Positions 50,947 through 63,844 of a stretch of DNA of 64,000 bases are shown here, one piece after another (position 1 is the stretch's first letter; every line of letters begins with the position of its first letter). The notes under the pieces are model-generated. The model did not search any database, was not told the DNA's origin, and saw only the letters and a list, made by a program, of their open reading frames with translations. Position numbers and translations under genes: made by a program. Origin of the DNA: Ziziphus jujuba (Eukaryota > Streptophyta > Magnoliopsida > Rosales > Rhamnaceae). The stretch covers positions 1,003,001-1,067,000 of the forward strand of contig NC_083379.1 of the NCBI RefSeq assembly GCF_031755915.1, in the 5' to 3' direction.

Positions 50947-51774
50947 TATATATACATACTCCACCAGCTAATTATATATGAACACTGCTCAAAGAAAAAA
51001 AAAATTATAATTTAAATCACTCTTAAGAATCTATATATAGGAATATTTTTCCTTTTTTTCTTTTAGATAATACAGGAATATTTTACCTCAAAGTTGGGTT
51101 AGGGTTGGCATAGCCTAATCACTTGTGGGCCGTCTAAAATATTCAAATGACTTTTTTTTTTTTTTTTTAACATTTCAACTCATTATAATTAAGAAACAGA
51201 TTTTATCCAGATCAATATTTGAATTTGAATTTTAAAATATATTTTTAATGGTTTTTAAAATGCAACTAAAAAATAAGGTTAAATCAAATATATATATATA
51301 TTAACTAAACAATTATAGTTCATCTATCTGTATTGATAATTCAATAGTAAAAGTTATTACTTTTTTTAAGTCCAAAACCCTTCACTTTTAAAATCAAATA
51401 ATAAACAGATAACCATTAGTTCCATAAACTTTCATATAATTAAAGAATACTACATAAATATATTTTCTGTTAAGATTAAATGCAAAAACATACTTAGGCA
51501 ATTATTTTTTTTATATATTGAAATGAGGAAGACAGGATCACGAGATTATTGTCTGATGAACCATATTATTATGTTTGTTATATATAATTTACAAGTCAAG
51601 AAAAAGTTATGTTGGTCGATATGTGGTAAGAAATTAGGGCAGATTCCTCAATAGGAAGAGAAAAAAAATAATTGGTATTTTATAACTTCATATTTGGTAT
51701 ATACGTAAGACATTTCTTCACGAAATAGAGAAGATCCAATCCTTCAATTTTAGTTTCATTATTGATTAAAATAT

Positions 51775-51805
<31 letters not shown>

Positions 51806-54773
51806 ACCAAGCTTAAGAGGATTAGATCGATGATCATTTGGAAATAGATTGCATATAATATCCATCCATCAGTCTTTTTCTTTTTGTTTTCAAATTAATA
51901 TTGCCGAAACAACTAATTCAATTAAATTAATAATGTTTTTTTTTTTACAACTTTTATCACTAAATATTTCTGGCGTTATATATTTAATTGTAGCGTCAAA
52001 TTGGTGCATAGTCATTTCGAAATTGATCCGAGCCGATTCATAAATAAATAAATAAAAGAAATTACGCAATTCAGAGCCACAGGTCCGTCGATAAAGTAGA
52101 GAACCAAAAGAAGCAGAGGTAGTAATCTCACCTACTTTGCCTTTCGTTTTCATGAACCAATCACTCCATCACCTCTCATCATCAAGCCACTCGGTCAGCT
52201 CCCCACCAAAAAAAAAAAATTATAATAATAAAAATAAATAAAATAAAATAAAAAAAGCCACGAGTGCATGCCACGATGAATATTGTCCCTATTTCCGACC
52301 ACAAGTTCTTCTCTACTCTCACAACTTTTGTATCAATAAACCAATTCAACACCTACCAAATCAACTTAATTTTAAATTATCTTCTTTTATTTTTATTTAA
52401 GAGCAATCTACTTTTCCCACGAAGAGAAACATACATATCTCCTAACCAGTCAGAAACAAAAATATAATAATAATAAAAGAAGAAGAAGGAAATCATATCA
52501 TTGGACATGCTTTTTTTTTTTACTCGTTTGATAATTAATGACATCAAGTAAATTGTTACAGAATCACACTGAATCATAATCATACTGAATTACAATTATG
52601 TATCAAGTGTCAGCTAAATTTATTTCTCTTGTGTTTCGTGAAATTTTACTGATTTTCCTTTTTATCCCTTCATAAACTCAGTTTGTATGTAATTTATTTT
52701 TTAAAAGAAAAAGAGTCCCATACAGATAACGACATTACCATAAAAATAAAAATAAAAAAGATAGAAAAAGGGTCCGAATATCCAGAACGGGCCGGCTTTG
52801 GATAAGGAGACCAAGGCAGTTGTCCTATGCCTCCAAATTGCCAAGCCCCAAATTAATAATTAATAGGGTTATTTTCAAGAAAAAAAAAATTATTATACTT
52901 AAATATAATATTCAAATAGATATATAGGTGATTAATTGTGCATCGGTTTCAATAAGTTTTGAAGAGAAGTAAAATTATATTAATTGCTTGACCAATTAAA
53001 TTTGAAAGTAAATGTTGTAATTTACCTTCTCTTTAGTTTTATGCGCATGTGTTTTTCTTGTATTTACTTTTCATCTACTTCAAAGCCTTTTCCTACAAAT
53101 TGACAAATTTTTGGACTTAGACTCTTCAACAAATTAGTTACCTGAATGCATTTGTTAATGAGATTTTAGATTTTCATTTAAGAAAACGAATTGGCATTTT
53201 TTTCTCCTTTGAAATAACATGTAGAAATCCTTCTATAAATCAAAATATCATCATTGGATCAAATTTAGAAATCCAGTGTATATATTGCACCAAATTCTTT
53301 TATTTCTTCTCTCAAATCGTGGATATGTTTTATATCTAGTGAATGATTGCTTTCCTACATGTATTTTAGTTTTTAATCATTACAATCTCTAGTATCAAAT
53401 ATCTACATAATTGAGTAAAAATATATATAACAAATCCCTATAAGGCCCTATGTTTTTTACCCCGTCTAAAGCCTCACATAACGTTGAAGCAACCAAGCGA
53501 AAATCACATATATTAATGTAATTTCAAGCTTTTATATCATGTGTCTATATGTATTACTAATAATATTATAATATATAATAATAGAGATTTGGACAATATT
53601 TCAAATTACAAATAGCATTTGGCATGTGTCTAGAAACATCTCTTCTTTACTGATTTTAAAAATAATATTGCTTTCTAATAAATTGTACAAATATTTTTAT
53701 TAGAAATTAAAAATGTGTCTAATAAATAAAATATGAAAATGGTATTGTAGTCAAAAGAATGACGCATAATTTATTATATATGTTAAAAAAAAAGAAATAA
53801 AAAAGAAAACTGGAAGAAAAAAGATTAAGATATTAAATATTAGTTTTCATTTGTTTTATAAATGAATTTGAAGATTAAAGAATTATGCTTTAGGACTGCA
53901 ACCCAATACAGTGCAATAGGACAACCAGGTATATATTTATTTATTTATTCTGCACGATGAGAGATTTTTCTCTTTAAGGTTGTTGGGCCTTGAAAGTCAA
54001 TTCAATATCGACTATTTTGAAGAAAAGGGTAGGAGGATTGTATACATTGAACAATTATTTCTAAGTCGTTGGGTTCACATGTTTTCGTGTTGAATGATTG
54101 ATGACAAAACCAAGATATGGAATTTAGTGCCCTTAGGCTTTGTATTTCCATTCAGTTCGTTCAAAGAGTAAAAATTTACATTGTTTCAAAATTTGATCGT
54201 CCTTAAAACACAAAATTATGTGGGGCCATATCGATCTCATATATATGAGTCCCACACAATTTCGTACCCAAGGGTTCATAGAATTTTTTGTTCAGTTCAA
54301 AATATCAAATCCTTCAACCTGACTATCAAAGACCATTGGCATTACTATTTTTAGTCAGATTATTAAAAAGAAAAGAAATATAAGGGAAGGATGTCCACTC
54401 TATATAACTATTTGTGATATTTTTCTCTTTTTCAATAAATATTGGACCATATATACAAGCATATCTCTCTTATGATATTTGTTAATAAATTAACAGATTA
54501 ATGTTTCTGTTCGGAATATTCAATAATAAAATGTACTATTTTTTTAGACAATAATCTAATTTGAGGTTCTCCCATTAATTTATATTGTAAGATGGATTTC
54601 TAATTATCAAATTTAAGAATAAGACAATCGATCTTATCAAAAAATTATAATAATAAGATTATTGACAATAAGATTTGTAAATTCTTTTTTTTCGAAAGTA
54701 ATACCTAGGATTAGGATTGTTTAGTTTTTATGCCACTTAAGATGAAGATTTTTATTTATTTATTTATTATGTA
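50947..54773. other. Intergenic, no gene seen
   Basis: AT-rich; (TA)n at 51784-51803, short poly(T) at 51151-51168, A-rich runs at 52207-52255. No open frame resembles a known family. Confidence 0.5.
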
Positions 54774-55563
54774 AGATAACAAAAATAGGGATTGGTATTA
54801 ATACAATTTTATAGACTCTAGATTGGGAAGAGGATTGATCTCCTTTAGGGAATAAAATCAAGTTGATTTTATTTATCTATTTTTGGGAATGAAAAATCAA
54901 GTTGAATATGGATAATGGATGGCTAATTTTTTTAATTAATTATTTATTTATTTTTGGTGGCAATAAAGTATTATGAAAGAATACTGGAGAAAAAAATTCA
55001 GTTAAAATAAAAAAAAAATAGAAAAAGAAAAATCATGAAAAAAGGAAATATCCAAAAAGGGATTTATTTTTGACAGCTTTAGCAAACCAATTTGCTGACT
55101 TATTATGAACAAGAGGGATGTAAATGATCTTTAATATCCTCCAGAATGACTGCAAGGACCATATAAAAGTCAACAGCCTCCGAGTTGACACTTTTGACCA
55201 ATTCCTTAGGCCATGCCCTGGTTTGCAAAGGAAATTCTCGCACGTTTGCCCCAAAAATTCAAAAAAATAGAAAAATAAAAAATTCTCACAGGGCGGGGAT
55301 TGGATAGGTGGGCCTAATGTCTGGCATTACATGGCACCATATGGATTGGGCCAAAATTTATTTGTTGGGCTCGGAAATTTCAACAAATAAAATAAAATAA
55401 AATAACAGTATTATCTAAGATAACAAAAATAGGGATTGGTATTAATACACTCAAGAATATGTACAAATTTATATACTCAAGATTGGTAATACCATGGGCA
55501 GGGATGCAGAAGATCAAGTGCACTTGAAACCAATGTTCTAAAAGGTGAAAGTGCAAGATGATG

Positions 55564-55595
<32 letters not shown>

Positions 55596-56218
55596 GTTAT
55601 AAGGCGAGGCATAAGCCCTATGACATTGGGGCATAAGCTTTTCAAAAATTTAATTTTAATATTAAAAAATTAAATATATTTAATGAAAATGTAAATAATT
55701 TTTAAACTAAAAAATAAATCAACTAAAATTTACATAAATATAAACTTAATAAATTATAAATAAATATATAATAAAACATACATTTCTAATTCATCAATAA
55801 TAATTTATGAGGAAAATATAATTTTTTTATAAGTCAAAAAATAAAAGGATTAGATCCCACTATATTTGTGTGAAGTATATCTCACTATTCAAGGCGCTAA
55901 AAAGAGCATTTTTGTGGTCGAGACGTATGCCCCATCTCCTTCAGAAAGGAATAAAATCAAGTTGATTTTATTTATTTTTTGGGAACAGAAAATTAAGTTG
56001 AATATGGTTAATGGATGGCTCTTATTTGCAAGGAAGTTTTCACACGTTTGTCCAAAAAAGGGAGGAGATTTGTCACACCGAGAGAATTGGAGAGGTGGGC
56101 CTAATGTCTTGTATAAGGTGACACCAATGTTGTTTGGGCCCAACATCAATGTATTGGGCTGACAAGTATTGTAGATGGGCTTCTTTTTATAATTTGTTGG
56201 GTTCCGAAATTTCGTCGG
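54774..56218. repeat. Interleaved direct duplication
   Basis: Three blocks recur in the same order. AAGATAACAAAAATAGGGAT occurs at 54774 and 55418. GGAATAAAATCAAGTTGATT with AGTTGAATATGG and ATGGATGGCT starts near 54858 and 55948. The CACGTTTG to GGTGGGCCTAATGTCT to GAAATTTC block is at about 55235-55381 and 56040-56216. The two units (54774-55417 and 55418-56218) therefore arose by tandem duplication and then diverged by separate insertions: an RNase H fragment in the first, and a poly(T) plus AAGGCGAGGCATAAGC-type repeat in the second. Confidence 0.75.
55064..55205 (-). pseudogene. RNase H-like fragment (LINE or domesticated RNase H), broken
   Basis: On the minus strand ELVKSVNSEA is followed by VILEDIKDH and then, after a one-base frame change, IYIPLVHNKSANWFAKAVK. 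This fits the C-terminal half of plant RVT_3-type RNase H proteins, where a VPR-N-ADWLAK pattern is typical. It is short, frameshifted and has no upstream reverse transcriptase here. Confidence 0.5.
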
Positions 56219-58604
56219 CCGCATTCCAAAAATATACATCAAAATTTATTAAATAATGCCAGGATAACGGATACAAAAACATCTAAGGTGTGTACCGAAT
56301 AATAATGTGTATTAACTTATATTTAGCTAGAATTATTTTTTTAAGTGTTTATTTATTAATTTATAAAAAAAAGGTTTACTTATTAATATTTAAGTTGTAT
56401 TAATATTTCAACAAACAAAATAAAGAAAATTTACATTTAAACTTTTTGATTTTATTTTAATTACACTTGGACATTATGTTTTGGAAAAACTATAACTAAC
56501 CTCCCATGTTCCTTTTTATTTATTAAGTTTAACAATTAAAGATCAGAGTTGTATTTTTGTAATATTATTTAATTATAAAACATTGATTTTTGAACTTTGT
56601 TTGATGTTTACTTTAACCTTGACATGAGTAAGTTGAGCATGAATGAAAAGCATTAATCAAGTTAATATAAAATAAAAGAAATTATTAAACAGAATATGAA
56701 CACGTTATTACGTTTTCTAATATCATGGACCTGGTCTACAACGAGCCTTTAGAAAAACAATTATATATCAAGTGAAAAAAAAAGGTACAGCTGAGCTAAG
56801 GATTTTGCAAACAATGTTTGGGAAAATAGAGCGTATCCAACTTTTTTCAGTGTCTCCGTGTCAAAGAATGTTTCCTGGAATTGCAAACTAAAATCCATTG
56901 ATTGGAAAACCAAAAAAATAAAAAATAAAAAAGGAAAATTAATATATAACTTGCTGAGAAAGATAATCCTAATCCCATGGCAGCAAAAAGATGAGCATCT
57001 TCAATGGGATAAAAAAGATGAGCATCTTCAATGCCGCAAAAAGATGAGCATCTTCAATGGGATTAAAAAGATGAGCATCTTCAATGAGATTATCTTTCTC
57101 AGCAAATTATATATTAACTTTCTTTCTTTCTTTTTTTTTTTTTTTTTTTTTTTTTGTTGCTTCCACGAATTATACATTAACTTGATTGCCAAGTTTGCGG
57201 CCTTGTAGGCCGTTTATCCAACTTACGCTGTCAAATTGGTCATCATGCCTGCTTTCTGTTAATTTTTTTAGATTTTTAAGAAAAAAGAGCTTTTTGGTCA
57301 GAGATACAACCATGCAAGGCCCGCCAAAAGCCATCCTCCACAATAAGTCAAAAAAAATTATTAAATCGATTGACTTTTGGATGATTGGATAATTACCCAG
57401 TTTATAGGCTCCAAAAAGTGAAAACCAATATAATTATGTAATTTGCAACTTTCACCTCTCAACCAATCCAATAACTCAGTTAGCTAAAGATAATTGTTTT
57501 TCATTTGCTAAAAGAGCTAATTAGATGGTGGTATTTTTTTTTTTTCTTTTTTTGGGCTAAGATAATAGTGATGACTGATGACCACACTCACTTAGCACAT
57601 GTCATTTATTAATTTTATATATACCTGAATACTTCTTTTGTTCTTTAACCATAATTAACAAGTATGAAAGGCACATTTCTTATCCCATCGGTACTAAAAT
57701 TATTTTACTATACCAAGTCAAATAAAGCCACACACCTAAAATATCGGTTAGTTTAGCAACACCACTACCCACTTAAAAAATAAAAATAAAAATAACAATA
57801 ATAATAACCATCTCCATAGAACCGCAAATCTCATGATGTCAAGGATCAATTCAAAAATTATAATATTATACAACTTGACCTTCAAGTTGAACGTAGAACT
57901 ACTATACATAAAAGCTTAGGCATGTAAAAAATGACTTTTTTTTTAGATCCAAAAGCTAAGTTACTTTATATTTTAAGAAGATAAGAACACAATTATTTTA
58001 AATTAACAATTGATGTAGTATTATTAATTTGAATGGTAAAATTATTAGTATTATTATTTTTTAACAATGATCTCAAATTTGAACTTCCATATTTTAGGAA
58101 AAAAAGTTATATTCATTTTATCAACCATTTATGATTGGTAAATATAAAAAAATCTTATGTCTTTATTTCTGCTCAACCAATGACAAAATTTTGTTTTATC
58201 TAAAAGCCATCATTATTTCTCTACTTAGTTTATTATTTTTATTATTTTCTGTTTAATAACTTTTTAAACATGAGAATAGGAAAAAAGATCCAAATCTTAT
58301 TGCTACATCAGATAATATATATGTTAACAAAATAGTTTGATAACATATTCCCTTCTTGCTTCTTTTTTCTTGCATTTTAAATTTATATATATATACAGTC
58401 GTTGACCACTAATCATTCTGGATGACTTGATAGATAAGACAGCTAATTCACATAGTTAAGAAACATTCAACTACTTGACGAAGTATTACTGTATATATTT
58501 CCGTACAATTTACAAAAAAAGTTTAGGTATGTAAGCTAACACGGTCTTCCATTCCCAGACGCATCCTGTGCCTGTTATTTGCACGGAAACTTCCCTCTCC
58601 CCAC
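56219..58604. other. Intergenic, no gene seen apart from the 57-kb hairpin
   Basis: AT-rich. It contains the small hairpin at 56939-57117 (listed separately), a poly(T) at 57127-57155 and the probable distal promoter of the DUF761 gene on the right. Confidence 0.45.
56939..57117. repeat. Small foldback with internal 27-bp tandem repeat
   Basis: 29-base arms (56939-56967 and 57089-57117; core TTGCTGAGAAAGATAAT) are complementary with one mismatch. Between them are four copies of a 26-27 base unit containing GATGAGCATCTTCAAT, starting at 56990, 57017, 57043 and 57070. The open frame across it is a by-product of the repeats. Confidence 0.88.
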
Positions 58605-58612
58605 TATATATA
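58605..58612 (+). promoter_or_regulatory. TATA box of DUF761 gene
   Basis: TATATATA after CCCCAC, 138 bases before the start codon at 58750. Confidence 0.55.
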
Positions 58613-58749
58613 CATATAGACACACACATTTATTCTACAGAGCCCATTTCAAATAAAAACCTTGTACTTTCACTTTCTTATTTAAAGCAGATCGAACATC
58701 AGTTTTGACGCGCTTTTGACATATCCTTAGTATTATTGTTTCTAACAAT

Positions 58750-59151
58750 ATGGCTTCTGACAACTCGTCCAGCTTGCTAAGCCGCCTAAGAAGAGCAGTG
58801 GCAAAGGTAAAGGTTCTGTTAAATTATAACATTTATAGGTGGCACGTTGCTTCGATGATGGGAAGGAGTTCTTTGAGAAGTAAAAGGTTGAGCTTCAACG
58901 ATCGACCGGGATTGAGAGCTGCTAGCTCCGATTTCGAAGACGACTCAGCGGCGGATTCTCATCAGGATTCAGGGTCTAGTAGTGGATCGCTTCAGAGAAC
59001 CATGAGCTATCCGTCTGATCAAGACTATGATATTGATCAGAGAGCTGAAATGTTTATCAATAATTTCCGCCGCCAGCTTCAGATTGAGAGACAGGTTTCA
59101 TTGGAGCTTCGCTACTGTAGAGGAAATAGCTTCGAGGGCAAGTCTCCCTAG
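58750..59151 (+). CDS. Small DUF761-domain protein
   Basis: This intronless frame of 133 residues ends with the DUF761 signature at about 93-120: DYDIDQRAEMFINNFRRQL followed by ERQVSLEL, close to the family pattern (D-x-RAE-x-FI-x-F-RRQL-x-x-QRQ-S). The N-terminus is basic and amphipathic (LLSRLRRAVAKVKVLL). The middle is Ser- and Asp-rich, apparently disordered. There is no signal peptide or clear membrane segment. DUF761 proteins are plant-specific, often stress- or growth-related, but their molecular function is unknown. The start at 58750 follows a leader of CT-rich and ATC-rich sequence and a TATA box in good position. Codon use and composition rise in G+C compared with the flanks, supporting a real gene. 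Confidence 0.85.
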   Translation: MASDNSSSLLSRLRRAVAKVKVLLNYNIYRWHVASMMGRSSLRSKRLSFNDRPGLRAASSDFEDDSAADSHQDSGSSSGSLQRTMSYPSDQDYDIDQRAEMFINNFRRQLQIERQVSLELRYCRGNSFEGKSP

Positions 59152-59879
59152 CTGGTAGAAATCCTTTTTTTTTTTTTTTTTTTTTTAAATTTTTGGTTCT
59201 TGATTATTGGTTGATGGAGTTTCAAGTTTTTGATGATCGACTCCATTTGTGGATTTTTAGTTTTTGTTTGCTTTTGTTTATGAAGATTCGAAGAAAAAAG
59301 AAGAGAATTAAATGGGAAAAGTAGTACCATAAATTCTCTTTCATTTTCTTTTCTGTGAATTTTAAGAAATGTGTTGTATTATTTATTTATTTATTTTTGG
59401 AATTATTTGAGTCCAATTGTTTAGGATAATAATACATATACTGTGGGTTTGAGATCACCCGTGATGGAAGTTTGATGGTTTTTGTTTTTTCGTTTGTCTT
59501 CGTTGTTGGAGCTTGGAAGGGAGGTTGTTCCAATGTGGTTTGGGTTTTGATCATTTTGTAAATAATAACGTTTTGCAATATTGAACAGAAAAAATCAAAT
59601 TAGCTACTATTTTTAGATGTACATATGCGACCAATGCAGTTTCTCTGCAGACTGCATTGTTTCAATACATTAATAATTAATATGCGAATATTGGGATAAG
59701 AATAATACTTATATGGAGGAATCTCTTTCATCAGTTTTTAAGATTTTACAACTCACTTAATTTCTTGTGTAATTCTATTCCATATTCATGAACTAAAACT
59801 TCTATCATCGTCAATTTATCAAAATCAAAGTTTTTTTTTTTTTTTTTGGGTCAACTTATTATAATTGAGGAAGGGATTT
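59152..59879. other. 3' flank of DUF761 gene
   Basis: Poly(T) at 59166-59186 followed by T-rich sequence; likely 3' untranslated region and spacer. No other feature seen. Confidence 0.45.
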
Positions 59880-60240
59880 TAACCAAATCAAAATTCAGGG
59901 GCATCTTAATCCTCATTGACCCCTATGCAAAAATAAGATCATGTTCTTTTGTAGTACTTTAAATCGAATGTAAATTATATAACAAGATTTAACTACTTTT
60001 AAATGTAAAATATGAGTAAAAGAAGAAAAAAAAGTGAGAGGAGATGGAAAAACTCATTAACATGAAGGTTTTTAACCTTTTTTTTTGTTTTTTTTAATCT
60101 TATTCTTTTATAGTTAAAGCTTGAGATAAATATAGAAAATAAACAATTTAATTTGTTTATATAGAATATATATATATATATATATATTTATAAAGTCATG
60201 TATCAAGCAGTTTTAAAATGAAATTTTTTTTAATGACAAT

Positions 60241-60283
<43 letters not shown>

Positions 60284-60435
60284 CAAAAGAAAAAGAAAAA
60301 GAAAAAGAAAGATTCTTTTCTATAAAGCAATACATAGAAATTTTTGGGGAGTCTCTTTTTGGTAAGGCCCTAGACATTGGCTTTATTATGCCTTCAACCG
60401 GCTTGTTAAAATTTGGATTGTGGATGTGTATTGTC
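59880..60435 (+). repeat. Segmental duplicate, copy A (uninterrupted)
   Basis: Carries in order: CTTAATCCTCATTGACCCCT, GTGAGAGGAGATGGA with CATTAACATGAA, a (TA)n, TATAAAGTCATGTATC, then (TA)n(GA)n at 60241-60284, and AGAAATTTTTGGGGAGTCTC with GTAAGGCCCTAGAC. The same order recurs in copy B (61218-64000), split there by two foldback elements. Confidence 0.75.
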
Positions 60436-61217
60436 AATAACTTTTATCACTTGAGAAACCTATATTATAAGTACATATCGTCACGTAAGTTTAACCAAAA
60501 AGAATTTTTTTGGGTCAAATGGAATCCGAATACCTCCTCTCCTCTGAAAAACTCAATCACACCCGTTAAAAGAGTTTGTTTGATTAATTATAAATACCAA
60601 AATATGAAATTTTGACAGCAAATAATATAAACGTTTTCATTTAAGATTTTTTATTTTTTATTTTTAAAAATTATATCTAACTTGACATGGGCTTAAATTT
60701 TTATAATTTTCAAATAACTAATTTATAAACTTCTATTTTTAATAAAAAAACAATAAAATAGGTCAACCATAGCAAACGATTTTTGATAACCAGTCAAATT
60801 CTAGCCACTTTCCGATGGAGGAATAAAATAAAATAAAAGAAAATTCATTGGCGGCCAAAATTCATTCACGTCTTAATCCTCATTGACCCCTGTGCAAAAA
60901 TAACAATACATTTTTAAAATTAATTTAATTTTTTTTATATCTTTTTTTTTTTTTTCATTTTAAGATCCAAAGTTATCAATTAAATTTTTATATTCAAATT
61001 TTAATGATAAAACCTTTTTTTCGACTTGTAAACAACCATGTAAAATTGCCAAAAAGGATTGTTTAATTCTATACTATCAACTTCTATTAAAAGAAAAAAA
61101 AATCTATAACATGAACTGCAACAATAACTTGTAAATAACTACAAATATAAATTCATGTAAAAAAATAAAAATAAAAAAAGGTTATGAAAATAAACAATGA
61201 ATATAAATCTATCAAAT
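60436..61217. other. Spacer between duplicate copies
   Basis: AT-rich, no gene. Contains an extra copy of the CTTAATCCTCATTGACCCCTGTGCAAAAATAA word at about 60872-60903. Confidence 0.45.
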
Positions 61218-61720
61218 AAGAAATAAGAAATAAAATCATGTTCCTTTCTAGCACTTTGAATCCAATATTAACTATATAACAAAATTTAACTACTTTTAGA
61301 TATGAAATATGAATAAAAAAAGAGAAAGAAAGTGAGAGGAGATGGAGAAATTCATTAACATGAATGTTTTTAACATTTTTCTTTTTCTGATCTTATTCCT
61401 TCGTAGTTAAACTTAAGATAAATATAAAAAATAAAAAATTTAATTTGTTTTTATAGAAAGAATTTAATGGTTGACTGATGCTCCTTTTTCAAAAATAAAA
61501 ATATATTAGTGACAGTGAAGCTATAAATAATTAATTGGAATTAATATTGAATTTAAAAAAAATCAAAAGTTTATGTTTATAAAATAAAATTATTTCATCT
61601 TATTCATTTAATGAAAAGCGATAAAATAATATTTATATATATATATATATATATATATCTCTATAAAGTCATATATCGCAATTTTAAATTGAAAGTTTTC
61701 TAAATACAAATATATATATA

Positions 61721-62705
61721 GAGGAAGGCTATCTTTAGGACTGACCTGATTAACTTAAATGCAGTCCAAAAATGTGTAAAATATACTAGCCCTTAGATTA
61801 TATTGAACAGCTCAGATTGCACATTTTTTCCCCCTCCCCAAAAAGCTCTCTCATGTGCATTCCCTTACCCTTTTGCTTCCACCCTTACTCCTCTCCTCTG
61901 TTTTCACCCATCTAGCAGCCAACGTCTCTCACCATTCCAGCAAGCCACCACCATCTCTCCATCTAGCAAGCAGCCACCAGATTTTATTTTTTAAAAAAAA
62001 AAAAATAGGGACAAAGGATTAGAATTGGAAATTGCCTTGACGCAGCATAGGTTGTTAAGAAAAGGCTTAGATGCTAAGTCAAATGTGGTTATAATTCCCA
62101 GTTTAATCAACTGAATGTCAAGCGAGTGGATCCAACAAAGCTTGAAGTAAGTTTTAGAGCTTGTTAATTGCCATTTTTATTGTCACCCTGGGTAAAATAA
62201 TGAATATTTGTTTTCTATGAAAATTTGCTCTTCTAGCCTTCTAAAACCAGACTGATTCAGAAATTTCCACTTAAAGTTTTTAATAGTGAAATAGTATTTT
62301 TTAACCAATTGGCTGTGCACTAGGCTCACCTATGGAGAAAGCTAAGCGAGGAAGAAAGATTGGAACTAGTGAGGAAAGGAAGGGAGGATAGAGGAAAGTA
62401 CCAGGCTCGAGCTACTGTTAAAAGTCTTTGCAATCTATTGTATACCCACTTACCAAAGTCAATAGTTTTGGATGCTGTTATCGAATTAATTTTTCCCTTT
62501 TATTTGTACATTACATCAATGCAAGGGGCATCATTTGCAATTAGGGTAGAAGCAAAGGAGAAGAGGAGGAAGACACGTGAGAGAGCGTTTTTGGGAGGAA
62601 AAAAAAAAAGTACAATATGGGCCGTTCAATATAATCTAAGGATCAGTATATTTTGCATGTTTTTTGACCGCATTTAAGTTGGTTAGATCGGTCCTGAAGG
62701 TAGCA

Positions 62706-62711
<6 letters not shown>
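61721..62711. mobile_element. Foldback element 1, about 1 kb
   Basis: The left end GAGGAAGGCTATCTTTAGGA matches the reverse complement of the right end (GAGGAATGCTACCTTCAGGA). The match runs inward past CAACTTAAATGC, AAATATACT and CTTAGATTATATTGAAC, about 100 bases. (TA)n lies on the left and (CT)n(TA)n on the right. The interior is less AT-rich and has exon-like pieces, for example CGAGTGGATCCAACAAAGC followed by CTTGAA/GTAAGTT, but no intact gene or transposase. Confidence 0.75.
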
Positions 62712-62754
<43 letters not shown>

Positions 62755-63844
62755 CTAGGGTCCTTCTAAAATAAGGATCGACCGCATGTTTTATTTGAGG
62801 ACAAAAAACATGATGAAATAGGAAGCCATTAGATTATCATACTTGGCATGAACGGCCCAGATTGAATAGAAACTCACGTGTGGAATTTTGCCCAAATCCC
62901 TCCTACCCATTCGCACATTTCTCTTCGTTTCTACTTTTCACCTTTGCTTCCAACCTTCCAGAAGCTGCTTTCTCATCTACCTTCAAATCCAACTTGTAGA
63001 AACCCTTGTTTTCTTCTTCATCTCCATTGGAACTAGAAACCCATCTCGATACATTTTCCAAACACTAATTACTATTACATCTCCATCATCAAAGGAGCAC
63101 TAGTCCAATCCTAAAAACCAATGTGCAAGAAATCGAAGTGGGTAGTGATCTTTTGAACAATCTCATTGATGGGGTTGGAAATTTTAAATCAAAAAGAAGA
63201 GATTGTCTGAATAGAAAGTTAAACAGGATTAATATTTGGAATTGAGTAGTGGGAGAGGAAGGGATTTTTAGGGTTTCGAAAAGGCAGAAAGGTGGTAAAA
63301 AATTAAAGGTGTCTCTGAGAGAGACAGAGAGAGAGAAAGAGATATGCATGGTTGAGTAATTTGGTTTTAGTGGGGCACTAGATTCGTAGAAATCATCCCA
63401 ATTCTGATAAATGATGGCTTATTTTCTAATTGATCTGGTTCACATGAATTTCTTCTTTTGGGTTTTTTGTTCATGTTATGAAGTAATTCGTCGTTTAAAA
63501 ATCTAAACTCATTTGCCAAAAATATGAAAAAATGAGAGGAAAAAAAAACCATAAAGATTTTTTTTTTTTTAAATCTTTATATGAATCCCAATAACAGCAA
63601 GGAGCGGAAAAATGGGATTTGTGTTCGGGAAGAATCTGAAGGGTGATAATGGTGGTGCTGGTGCGATTGGGGAATTTTGGCAAAGGTAGTTTGAGCTGGA
63701 ATGGCAGATTTGGGCAAAATTTCACACGTAAAAAGTTATTCAATCTGAATCGTTCATGTATGATAATCCAATAGTTTTCCATTTCATCATGTTTTTTGTC
63801 CACAAATAAAACATGCGGTCGGTCTTTATTGTAGAAGAATCCTA
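62755..63844. mobile_element. Foldback element 2, about 1.1 kb
   Basis: Left CTAGGGTCCTTCTAAAATAA, CGACCGCATGTTTTATTTG and GACAAAAAACATGATGAAAT are mirrored at the right end. Arms extend about 130 bases, through TTAGATTATCATAC, GAACGGCCCAGATTGAAT, ACTCACGTGTG and TTTTGCCCAAATC. (TA)n flanks both ends. The interior has short open frames without a recognised family. Confidence 0.82.

Noticed and set aside
56858..57208. 116-residue frame rich in Lys
   Set aside because: It is made by the 27-bp tandem repeat and poly(T).
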